Positions 29,230-36,214 of a stretch of DNA of 64,000 nt are shown piece by piece; position 1 is the first letter of the stretch; every line of letters begins with the position of its first letter. Where the stretch lies: the NCBI GenBank assembly GCA_017307165.1, contig JAFKGK010000011.1, positions 1 through 64,000 of the forward strand, read 5' to 3'. Origin of the DNA: Candidatus Melainabacteria bacterium (GTDB taxonomy: Bacteria; Cyanobacteriota; Vampirovibrionia; Obscuribacterales; Obscuribacteraceae). The notes beneath the pieces were generated by a model. It was not told the origin of the DNA. It searched no databases and saw only the letters and a program-made list of their open reading frames with translations. The translations under genes were made by a program, and so were the position numbers.

Positions 29230-31251
29230 TTACTTTTTGCGTAAATTATTCTCTTGCTCAAGCTGAGCCCATAAATCTGCAAAAGAAGAATAAGTGCTTT
29301 TTTTTCGTCCTCTTGGCTGGTGCACCTGGGGCGCTTGATCAGCCAGTTTTGCCGGTTTGGTAATCGGGGCGGGAGTCTTTGGAGTTTGTGCTTCCGCCAA
29401 ATTCTTCTCAGGTATTGCCGGTTTAGCTTTTTCATCATTTTTTGCACCGGAAGTTTGTGCTTTAGAAGCAGAAATCTGCTTATCCGGCCTTGAAGAATCA
29501 GTTACGCTCTGTTTCGAAGTTGGGGCTGGGGCAAAAGGTTTTGGAACAGGAGTAGACCTAACCGGTTGTGACGGTAGAGCAGGTCTGAGGATTTTTATTA
29601 CCTCAAATTGCCCTCTTTTTTCAAGATGCTGGAGAAAAGGCTCGATTTGAGGTGTAATTAAACCTGGATTTGCCTTCACCATTTGTCCCAATACGGCATA
29701 TTTACCGGGTGGCAAAGCGAACCGCTCATCAATTAATCCTTGGACTAATTCAACCAGGCAATTGGATTTAGTTTTAGAAGTTTTAGAAAGGGTTGCCGGG
29801 TAAAGGCGGACAAGTTCTAATAAGTAAAGCGGATAATGGGTTTCGCCGGTTTGTTTATGTGATTTGCAGTAACCAATGGCGCTATCCAGCATCCAAACTA
29901 TAGTTTCTACAGTCACCCCTTTACCTTCACGGGCCAGGTGTTCCTGGCAAATACGATGGACTGTAGAGGTATCACCAAGTTCCAGGGCAAGATAGTACAA
30001 CTTATCTACTAGAGGTTCGGACAGATCTCCCCAGTTATAAAGTTTTTGGAAAAGGGCATAACGTTTTTGCTTTTTAGTAATATAATCTAAAAGCTCCCAC
30101 GCTACTAAATTTGCTGCGTCTAGTAGCTTTTTATTTTCCAAATATTGCAAAGTTTCTTCAAGGAGTTTTTCAACGGTTTCTTTATTGCCGGCTTGCTTTA
30201 AAAAGGTAAACCCGCTATTAATCAGCTCCCTGTTTTTTGAAAGTAGTAACTTACCTAGAATTTGCTGCCCCAATTTAAGATATTTCCTGGCAAGCGCTCC
30301 CTTTAAATAAGGTGCGTACAATTCAAATATACGCCCTGCTAATGTCTTCTTAAACTGGTCTGCCAGGTAATCCAGGCCCTCTAAAGACTGCAAATATTCC
30401 GGCTCCGACTGAAAAGTAGAAAGCGTTTGGTCAAGAAGATTAAATATCCGGTTGTGGTCACCGAAGTAGTTTACAACCGGATAAAGCCAGAAAAGCCGGT
30501 CATCCCCCGGTATGTTTTTTAGCAGACCGGAAAGCAGAGTTCCATTTGTATCTTCATCAACGCAGGCTGCCATAAATAGCAAAGCCTTTTTAGCTTCGGC
30601 TTTTTTGGGATCATCAAACCATTGCAAACCGCCCTTTGAAATTGCCAGAATGACCTCGGATAGCACAACCCTTTCCTGGCTTCTAGCACTTAAAATTTTC
30701 GGTAAATTAAGCTGTTCCAGAATAACCAGGTAAAGATAATTTTTCTTGAGGTAATTTGGAAGTTGTGCTAACCATCCTGCGGCTGCCAGCAATTGACCGT
30801 TATCCCAGGCGTTAAAATTAAGAGCCTTCTCGAGGTATTCTAGCCCCCTTTGATGATTGGCAGGTTTTACTTCGATGAAATAGATCCGAGCTAACGCATA
30901 GAAAAACCGGGGGTGGGGGGTAGGTTGTTCTTTCGTAATTGCTAGTTGTATACGCCTGATACGTTCAGTTAACGGCAAATTTAGAAACAGAGGGTGTTCA
31001 AATCCGCCTTTAAAAGGGTAATCTTCATATTCTTTCGAATCATCTACCCCGGAACGGCCCGTATAAGCAAGTCGTAAATCAATCAGTTCTCGTAAATACT
31101 GGTAACTGAAATCCTCACCAACGCCCACTCCATATCGGGTTAACCAGTTAGAACCTTCTTTAGAAATCTGATAAGTGATTACGGGACCATGACCCCAATT
31201 TGTAACGGTATAATAGTGTCCATCGTCGACACTTTTTTGTAGTTTTGGCAT
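29230..31251 (-). CDS. Uncharacterised helical-repeat protein, first gene of the DISARM operon
   Basis: I do not recognise a family. The 673 residues begin with a short N-terminal unit (residues 1-75, aromatic-rich), continue as ~430 residues of helical hairpins resembling a TPR/HEAT solenoid, and end with a Pro/Ala/Lys-rich disordered linker and a short basic tail (RGRKKSTYSSFADLWAQLEQ). No catalytic motif is evident; in particular the HxKxxxxD pair of the phospholipase-D protein DrmC is absent. It is the promoter-proximal gene, 174-204 bp ahead of drmMI. The position suggests a scaffold, sensor or regulator for the system. Confidence 0.6.
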   Translation of the reverse strand: MPKLQKSVDDGHYYTVTNWGHGPVITYQISKEGSNWLTRYGVGVGEDFSYQYLRELIDLRLAYTGRSGVDDSKEYEDYPFKGGFEHPLFLNLPLTERIRRIQLAITKEQPTPHPRFFYALARIYFIEVKPANHQRGLEYLEKALNFNAWDNGQLLAAAGWLAQLPNYLKKNYLYLVILEQLNLPKILSARSQERVVLSEVILAISKGGLQWFDDPKKAEAKKALLFMAACVDEDTNGTLLSGLLKNIPGDDRLFWLYPVVNYFGDHNRIFNLLDQTLSTFQSEPEYLQSLEGLDYLADQFKKTLAGRIFELYAPYLKGALARKYLKLGQQILGKLLLSKNRELINSGFTFLKQAGNKETVEKLLEETLQYLENKKLLDAANLVAWELLDYITKKQKRYALFQKLYNWGDLSEPLVDKLYYLALELGDTSTVHRICQEHLAREGKGVTVETIVWMLDSAIGYCKSHKQTGETHYPLYLLELVRLYPATLSKTSKTKSNCLVELVQGLIDERFALPPGKYAVLGQMVKANPGLITPQIEPFLQHLEKRGQFEVIKILRPALPSQPVRSTPVPKPFAPAPTSKQSVTDSSRPDKQISASKAQTSGAKNDEKAKPAIPEKNLAEAQTPKTPAPITKPAKLADQAPQVHQPRGRKKSTYSSFADLWAQLEQENNLRKK

Positions 31252-31286
31252 TAGTTATAATATATTCTTTTTGTAAGACCGATAAA

Positions 31287-31308
31287 CTCATTAAATTAAT
31301 TTAATGAG
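31287..31308. promoter_or_regulatory. Perfect 22-bp palindrome, candidate operator of the defence operon
   Basis: The sequence is CTCATTAAATT followed directly by its exact reverse complement AATTTAATGAG. It sits 36 bp upstream of the first start codon of the DISARM operon (31251) and just downstream of a promoter-like pair. It has no T-run and is AT-rich, so a dimeric repressor site is likelier than a terminator. Confidence 0.55.
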
Positions 31309-31310
31309 GA

Positions 31311-31337
31311 ATAATACCATTGTAATATATCCGTCAA
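31311..31337 (-). promoter_or_regulatory. Putative promoter of the DISARM operon
   Basis: On the minus strand TTGACG (31337-31332) is followed after 15 bases by TATTAT (31316-31311). The -35 match is good and the spacing short. Transcription would start at or next to the 22-bp palindrome, which supports repressor control. No other promoter-like pair is evident before the gene at 31251. Confidence 0.4.
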
Positions 31338-31352
31338 TAGTTTAAAACAAGT

Positions 31353-31390
31353 AAACGGGCGGCAGCCCATCTCTGGACCACCACCCGTTT
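31353..31390 (-). terminator. Probable terminator downstream of the ardC-like gene
   Basis: AAACGGGCGG (31353-31362) pairs with CCACCCGTTT (31381-31390), with one mismatch, around an 18-base loop. On the minus strand the stem is followed by a short mixed ACTTGTTTT tract. It lies 10 bp after the ardC stop, between ardC and the DISARM promoter, and would insulate the two units. Confidence 0.5.
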
Positions 31391-31400
31391 TCACTCAAGC

Positions 31401-32342
31401 CTATTCATTAAGCTTAGGCTCGGTATCTTTTACCTCTAGAAGGTCTAGCATCCGGTGAGAAGTTTGCTGGATCCGGGTCATCACGCCCTTGATGATTTCG
31501 GCACCTTCGCGCTTGGCGGCCCAACCCGCCACATATGGGAAAGTGTAGGCCGTGGTATCAATGCCGTAGTAAGCAGCTACCACGAAAGCAACCGCCTCGG
31601 CGACTGTCTCGCGTTCTTCGCGGGGGCTGCCTTCCCGCCCGGCATCGAAGTGGTGACCGAGCTCGTGAGCCAGCGTCTTGACCATCTGGACCTGGGCCGC
31701 CCGCTTCACGTAGATCAGCTTCGAACCCGGCAGGTAGTAGCCGTTATACGAAGGATCTTGTTCGGCCTCGCCCAGCAGGTCGTAGTGCGTGACCTTCAAA
31801 CCTTCGCGCTCGGCCAGGTCATCCAACCGCCGGTAGAGTTCTACGCCTTCCTCGCCCTGGAGTTGGCCGGGAGCAATACTCGGCAGCTCCTCGCCCTCGG
31901 TCTGGCTAATGTCGAAGACGCTCACTGTCTTGAAGGTAATGCCCCTCGCGACCTCTTCCACTCCTGTGGCCTTATCTTCGATAATCCGCTCGAAAGGCTG
32001 CGGGGCCAGAATGTTGATACCTTTGGAACCTTTCACCACCTGGCGTTTGAGGCTCTGCCAGGTCCGGTACCCGGCCACGCGGGTCGCGGTCGGGAACTGC
32101 ATCAGGATAAGGACCTGGTTGTTCAGGCTATAGGTGTGGAAGCGGCTCGCGACTTTGAGCCAGCGTTTGAAGTCTTCGCTGCTCTGGATCCCGGCGACAC
32201 CCTGCTCCAACTGCTGCATCAGGCTGGCGATGCGGTCCTGCCGCTCTTGCTGCCAGTCCTGGGTGTTGTGGCCAGCCCCATCAGTGTGACCGCGGTTGCA
32301 GCTAAACTTGCCATTGACCTGATTCTGATTTAAACTTGTCAT
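31401..32342 (-). CDS. ArdC-like antirestriction protein (ArdC-N + zinc metallopeptidase-like domain)
   Basis: The 313-residue protein has the ArdC N-terminal ssDNA-binding domain: RFHTYSLNNQVLILMQFPTA, then VAGYRTWQSLKRQVVKGSKG (residues ~65-110). The C-terminal half carries the metallopeptidase motif HELGHHFDAG near residue 225. ArdC-type proteins protect incoming plasmid DNA from restriction during conjugation. Its upstream region is a structured element also found upstream of the gene at 33.5 kb. An SD-like AGGAG is 8 bases before the ATG, inside a small hairpin. A broken copy of the gene lies at 6.8 kb. Confidence 0.85.
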   Translation of the reverse strand: MTSLNQNQVNGKFSCNRGHTDGAGHNTQDWQQERQDRIASLMQQLEQGVAGIQSSEDFKRWLKVASRFHTYSLNNQVLILMQFPTATRVAGYRTWQSLKRQVVKGSKGINILAPQPFERIIEDKATGVEEVARGITFKTVSVFDISQTEGEELPSIAPGQLQGEEGVELYRRLDDLAEREGLKVTHYDLLGEAEQDPSYNGYYLPGSKLIYVKRAAQVQMVKTLAHELGHHFDAGREGSPREERETVAEAVAFVVAAYYGIDTTAYTFPYVAGWAAKREGAEIIKGVMTRIQQTSHRMLDLLEVKDTEPKLNE

Positions 32343-32370
32343 GGTAGAAACTCCTGTTTTCTACTACCTG

Positions 32371-32759
32371 GGTTACCAGCTCTCGAACAGCCGGTAACCT
32401 TTTTGTTTTCCGGGTGGCCCTGTTGCCCCCCTTCAAAAATCCATAGCTTATAAGCCGACAAGCCCCAGACGCCTTGTGCGGCTGGCCCTGAACTTTGTTC
32501 AGGGTCGGAATGAAACAGCCGGTGGTTCTTTAGGCCGGCTGTTGAATGGAGAGGCTTGGGCTTATGGTAAGATGCCCTTCACTGGGGGGATAGCAAAGGC
32601 AGGGGTATGGGGGAGGAAAAGGCAATGAGTTGCCTCCCCCATGCCAGCTTCGATGGTTGCCAGCAGAAGTGTTGCTGGCAGCCTGAGAAGCTGGGGGTTT
32701 TTGTTATTTCCGCTTTAGGTTGAAGCTTTGTCGGGGCCAGGTCTGGTGGAAATAACAAA
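32371..32759 (+). ncRNA. Structured repeated element, copy 1 (candidate large ncRNA or hairpin-rich leader)
   Basis: Two long-range arms, ATAAGCC plus AAGCC (32450-32464) and GGCTT plus GGCTTAT (32553-32565), would close a domain (P1). P1 holds hairpins H1 (CCCTGAAC/GTTCAGGG, 32486-32504) and H2 (ACAGCCGG/CCGGCTGT, 32515-32542, loop TGGTTCTTTAGG). H3 (GGGGGAGG/CCTCCCCC, 32609-32640), H4 (TGCCAGC/GCTGGCA inside CCAGCTT/AAGCTGG, 32644-32694) and H5 (a 12-bp stem, 32700-32711 with 32748-32759) follow. H0 (GGTTACC/GGTAACC, 32371-32399) lies next to the ardC start. Copy 2 keeps every helix with changed stem bases. Three stem changes give G-U pairs only if the plus strand is read, so a plus-strand RNA is favoured. 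A role as a leader or ssDNA promoter for the minus-strand ardC gene is the alternative. I recognise no Rfam family. Confidence 0.6.
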
Positions 32760-33021
32760 TAGCGGTAGCTTTTTCCTTTTTCAAAAACTGGAAGAAAGCG
32801 GCTTTACTTCTTATTTAGTCCCACTTAAAAGAAGGGCCAGCCCCTAATAAACCCTTGTAAGGGTTGGCGAGGGGCCAGGCCCAGGGGTGAGCGGGTTCAT
32901 TTTCTTTTGTCATTTTCCTTTCCTCATTTTTGAAAACGATACGAAAAAGGAGGCTGTATACAAGCAAGCTTTTTGCTATCGTTTATGGCTTAATAATTTG
33001 TGGAAAGGATGTAGTCAGACT

Positions 33022-33399
33022 ATGAACCCCAATAACCCAGAATCAGATGGCCGAATGACCCTGGCCCAGCGAGAACGGCTGGAAGAATGGCACACCCGGC
33101 AGATAGATGAGCTGTTTGATGAACTTCTTGAAAACGACCCCGCCTTCCGGACAAGCATGGATGCCCTGACCGAAGCCGATAAATGGGATATTAGCAAACT
33201 GGCGTATGATGTAGCCGGAGATGTCGCCAGTTGGGCGGCTGACGGATTTAGCGAAGCCGAGTGGTTCGAGGAGCTTTACTCCAACCAGTTTATGCAGCTT
33301 AGTTTTTCTACTAATGGTATACGACAAAGCGACATTTTGGCTGAATTAAGCGGAGCCATTGAAACTCTTAAGATAATCGGCCTATGGCCCTGGGCCTGA
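33022..33399 (+). CDS. Small hypothetical protein
   Basis: The start at 33022 (MNPNNPESDGRM) is preferred over an upstream in-frame ATG at 32887, whose first 45 codons are unlike the rest; a GGAAAGGATG stretch lies ~11 bases ahead of the chosen ATG. The 125-residue product is acidic and helical (LEEWHTRQIDELFDELLEN; DVAGDVASWAADGFSEAEW) without a known motif. It is the only plus-strand gene between the two copies of the structured element and faces the terminator at 33.5 kb. Confidence 0.55.
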   Translation: MNPNNPESDGRMTLAQRERLEEWHTRQIDELFDELLENDPAFRTSMDALTEADKWDISKLAYDVAGDVASWAADGFSEAEWFEELYSNQFMQLSFSTNGIRQSDILAELSGAIETLKIIGLWPWA

Positions 33400-33473
33400 A
33401 TAACGACCGGCCGTTTAAGATAGGAAAAGAGCCGGGAGTCAGAGCAGAGATAGTGTGGAACGGTCACACCCAT

Positions 33474-33524
33474 AAAAAAAGGCCCTCCAACCTGTCACTT
33501 TCCTAAGCAACAGATTGGAGGGCC
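33474..33524 (-). terminator. Strong intrinsic terminator for the gene at 33.5-34.0 kb
   Basis: GGCCCTCCAA (33481-33490) and TTGGAGGGCC (33515-33524) form a perfect 10-bp stem. On the minus strand the stem is followed by seven T residues (33480-33474). It lies 25 bp after the stop of the minus-strand gene. For plus-strand transcripts from the 33,022 gene it lacks a T-run but could still slow polymerase. Confidence 0.85.
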
Positions 33525-33548
33525 TGTAAAGATTGAATCTACTCAGGC

Positions 33549-34019
33549 TTACTCGAACAAGTCTGTAAGCTGGTGAGCTTGCCTGCGGGTCCATTCACCC
33601 ACTCCCACAACCATCATGCGGGACTCTAGCCACTCCTCCATGTCATTGTGGTCCGGCTCATCGGCCAACTCGGCTTCGTAGTCCGCAAAGGGCAATTCCG
33701 GCCGGTAAGTCTGCATGCTCTTCTTACCGCTGGGCAATCGGACCTGGCGCTGTCGCATCCCGTAGGCGGTGGCCTGCTGCTTGAGAACCTGGCGCAAAAC
33801 TCTGGTCAGTTGCCCCAACCGGGTCTCGTCTCCCAGGCCAAATCGGGCTATTGTAGCTGCCAGCGCCGCAGCCTGAACCAGGTCCTCGGTGGTTGGGAAG
33901 TAAAACCTGAGGTACTGCCGGGCAATCCGGGTGGCGATCCGGTGGTAAGTGTCCCAGCTTTGCACTATTTCGTTGTCCCGCTTGCCACTTTTGCCAAACC
34001 GGTTTAAACTCTTCTTCAT
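33549..34019 (-). CDS. Hypothetical protein, weakly sigma-region-like
   Basis: This is a 156-residue basic protein. Residues ~25-90 (YHRIATRIARQYLRFYFPT, then TEDLVQAAALAATIARFG) faintly recall the region 2 helices of sigma-70 proteins, but no region 4 is present and I would not assign it. It is notable because its 5' leader is homologous to that of the ardC-like gene: the same hairpin, SD spacing (GAGG, 8 bases from ATG) and upstream structured element. The two genes therefore probably share a mode of regulation and belong to the same plasmid-borne set. Confidence 0.6.
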   Translation of the reverse strand: MKKSLNRFGKSGKRDNEIVQSWDTYHRIATRIARQYLRFYFPTTEDLVQAAALAATIARFGLGDETRLGQLTRVLRQVLKQQATAYGMRQRQVRLPSGKKSMQTYRPELPFADYEAELADEPDHNDMEEWLESRMMVVGVGEWTRRQAHQLTDLFE

Positions 34020-34046
34020 AGAAGAAACCTCGATTTTCTACTCTTG

Positions 34047-34498
34047 GACTACTGTGCTCTTGTACAGCCGGTAGTCCTTTTGTTTGTCCGGGTGGCCCTG
34101 TTGCCCCCCTTCGAATTTCCTTAGCTCATAAGCCGACAAGCCCTAGACGCCGCAGCGGCTGGCCCTGAAAAAGAGTTTTAGGGTACAGAGCGAAGCGGCG
34201 CGCAGCGCCAAGCGACACTAAAATTCGTTTTCAGGGTCGGAATGCAGCCTGGCGGTGGTTCTTTAGACCGCCAGGCAAATGGAGAGGCTTGGGCTTATGG
34301 TAAGATTGCTTTCAGTGGGGGGGATAGGCAAAAAAAAGAGGTGCGGAGGAAAAAGCGCCAATGAGCTTTTTTCCTCTGTGAAAACGGCGATGGTAGTCAG
34401 GCGAGGCTCTGGGAGCCTGATTGCCTGAGCTGCTTTTGGCTTTTGTTTGTTCCGCCTAATTTATCTTTTAACCAGCACAAGCCCACCGGCGGAACAAA
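34047..34498 (+). ncRNA. Structured repeated element, copy 2
   Basis: This is homologous to 32371-32759 but with different stem sequences. H0 is GGACTAC/GTAGTCC, P1 is ATAAGCC + AAGCC (34128-34142) with GGCTT + GGCTTAT (34286-34298), and H2 is GCCTGGCGG/CCGCCAGGC (34247-34276) with loop TGGTTCTTTAGA. H3 is AGAGG...CCTCT (34337-34377) with loop CAATGAG, H4 is TCAGGC/GCCTGA (34397-34420), and H5 is TTTGTTCCGCC/GGCGGAACAAA (34446-34498). H1 is CCCTGAAAA/TTTTCAGGG (34163-34236) with a 56-base insert that folds on itself (TTTTAG/CTAAAA; GGCGC/GCGCC). The element ends next to the start of the 33.5-kb gene on the H0 side. After H5 both copies share an AAATAGCG-TAGCTT tail. Confidence 0.6.
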
Positions 34499-34521
34499 TA
34501 AATAGCGTAGCTTATTCCATT

Positions 34522-35069
34522 TTCTAACCCGACTCGCCCTTCAAAATCACCCATGACAAAAAGAAAATTCCACCGGATTGGTCCAGTGGGTTCTTTGTTT
34601 TGGCTGGTTTTATCTGTTAGGGTTAGACTACTCTTACGCCTTCTCCTGAGACCCAATAATGTCCAGGACAAGCAGCCGAGGGTACCCGTTTCACCGCTGT
34701 CCCAGAACACGGTAACTTCGTTCTGGTGACAGCGGGTCTTGGTATCCGGTTAATTGTCCCGGTCGTACCAACCGGCGGGTCAGAATAGTGCTTCTGGTTC
34801 ACAATTACACGTCGTCCAGTGATTCCGCATATGTAATAGCGATGTGAGAGTTAACTGCAAATGAAGCTCCGGCGCAAGGCATATTGGACAAAGACCAGTA
34901 CCCTTTGGGTAAAATAGTCAGTGGCCCTTTTTGGCGTTTACCATGATAAGAATGTGGAGTTCCGGATCATTTTACACGGATTCAAAGCACCAACCATCGC
35001 CTAATTAGCCGCAGCAGTAAACCTTGCCTCACCTGAGGTAAGTCACGATAAATATAAGGGGATAAGATT
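34522..35069. other. Stretch without a supported gene
   Basis: This follows the second structured element. No open frame here has codon usage or motifs that support a gene; the longest (minus strand, 34468-34710) overlaps the structured element. It contains several short hairpins (for example around 34,700-34,745) but no recognised RNA gene. Confidence 0.5.
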
Positions 35070-35244
35070 ATGGGAAATGTAGTCGGCGGTATGACAATAT
35101 CACTTGATGGGTTGGGGAAGGGCCAAGACAGTATTTTTTCGCTTCTATGCCCTGCATTCGATGAGTTAATGAGTAAGAGTGAAGCTACTACCGTCTCTCC
35201 AGCGGGTTGCAAACCACAAGCACAAGGAGGAGGAGCCCCATGCT
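35070..35244 (+). pseudogene. 5' fragment of a RibD/dihydrofolate-reductase-like gene
   Basis: The frame opens with MGNVVGGMTISLDG, the typical first residues of small RibD C-domain/DHFR-like proteins (consensus MGKVxxGMxxSLDGF). It continues with a weakly matching FSLLCPAFDELMSKSEA before running into unrelated codons and a stop inside the next gene's start. Only about 40 codons are recognisable, so this is a truncated remnant. Confidence 0.5.
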
Positions 35245-36070
35245 AAAACAGGTCGCGGATGGTGTGCTGATCCACCAGAGCGAGTTCATGCAGAGCAACG
35301 CCGTTGTCGTACAAGGCCGGACCGGCGTGTTGCTTATCGACCCCGGAATACAGGACGACGAAATGGCTGCTCTCACTAACGACCTTCGCGAGTTGGGCCA
35401 TAGCGTTGTGGCAGGCTTCTCCACGCATCCTCATTGGGATCACCTGCTCTGGCACCCCAGCCTCGGCGAAGCACCCCGTTACGGTACGGCCCGCAACGCG
35501 GCTATTGTCAGCGAGCTGCTATCGAACGAGGGTTGGAAGGCGCGTGTTGCCTCGATGTTACCGCTGGACATCGCCGAGGAGATACCAATGGATATATTCG
35601 GCCTCATTACCGGCCTGCCAGCCGAAACTGCGTACCTTCCCTGGGATGGTCCTAAAGTCCGCCTTATCGAACATCAGGCGCATGCCCTGGGCCATGGAGC
35701 ACTGTTGATCGAGGAACGTGGCGTTCTCGTCGCCGGCGACATGGTTTCTGATATCCTGATTCCGTTGCTCAACCTTAAAACCGCAGACCCGATTGAAGAC
35801 TATCTCACTGGGCTGCGACTACTTGAAAGCGTGGCAGACAGCGTCGATGTATTCATCCCAGGTCACGGGTCCGTCGGCGGAGCGGAGCAGCTTCGTGCAC
35901 GGATCGAACAGGATCGTGCATATGTCCAAGCCTTGCGTGACGGCGGTGTTGTCGACGATCCGCGGATCGGCCCATCGGCCACGGTCGGCAAGGATTGGGC
36001 GCCTGGCGTACATGAACGGCAACTACAGCAGCTTGCCCAAATAAGAGAGCACGACAGGACGTCCAGATAG
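35240..36070 (+). CDS. MBL-fold metallo-hydrolase
   Basis: ATG 35240 is chosen because AAGGAGGAGGAG lies 5-6 bases upstream; an ATG at 35207 would put that ribosome-binding site inside the gene. The 276-residue protein has the metallo-beta-lactamase metal motif THPHWDHLLW near residue 65, a second-site GHGALLIEERGVLVAGD (Asp near residue 170), and PGHG with a third-metal His near residue 216. This is a cytosolic two-metal hydrolase. The substrate cannot be read from sequence. It is more GC-rich than its neighbours and stands alone on the plus strand, which suggests separate acquisition. Confidence 0.85.
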   Translation: MLKQVADGVLIHQSEFMQSNAVVVQGRTGVLLIDPGIQDDEMAALTNDLRELGHSVVAGFSTHPHWDHLLWHPSLGEAPRYGTARNAAIVSELLSNEGWKARVASMLPLDIAEEIPMDIFGLITGLPAETAYLPWDGPKVRLIEHQAHALGHGALLIEERGVLVAGDMVSDILIPLLNLKTADPIEDYLTGLRLLESVADSVDVFIPGHGSVGGAEQLRARIEQDRAYVQALRDGGVVDDPRIGPSATVGKDWAPGVHERQLQQLAQIREHDRTSR

Positions 36071-36214
36071 AGATCCGCTGGCGAGACAAGAGGCGACCCT
36101 GCCAAATTCTTGACTCAAAAAAGAAATGCCCTTGCAAAGGGAGGTATGAAGAACAGGTTAGGTTAACCTTTTATTTTTAGCTTTGAGAACTTTTTGAAAA
36201 TTTTTCGGCCTGAC

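Noticed and set aside
29230-31251. Possible drmC (phospholipase-D nuclease) to complete the DISARM set
   Set aside because: No HxKxxxxD motif is present here or in the other unassigned proteins of the island, so drmC is treated as absent.
31455-32333. Long plus-strand open frame (292 codons) opposite ardC
   Set aside because: It is antisense to a gene with clear ArdC motifs; the frame is open because of the codon bias of the GC-rich gene.
32393-32410. H0 hairpin followed by T-rich DNA as a plain plus-strand terminator
   Set aside because: There is no plus-strand gene ahead of it in either copy, and the hairpin is part of a larger conserved set next to minus-strand start codons; a terminator role alone does not explain the conservation.
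33549-34019. Annotation as a sigma factor
   Set aside because: Only a vague likeness to region 2 helices; region 4 and the core-binding consensus are absent.
34329-34377. H3 of copy 2 as a minus-strand intrinsic terminator (stem plus T8)
   Set aside because: The T-run is missing in copy 1, while the stem and the CAATGAG loop are kept, so termination is not the conserved property.
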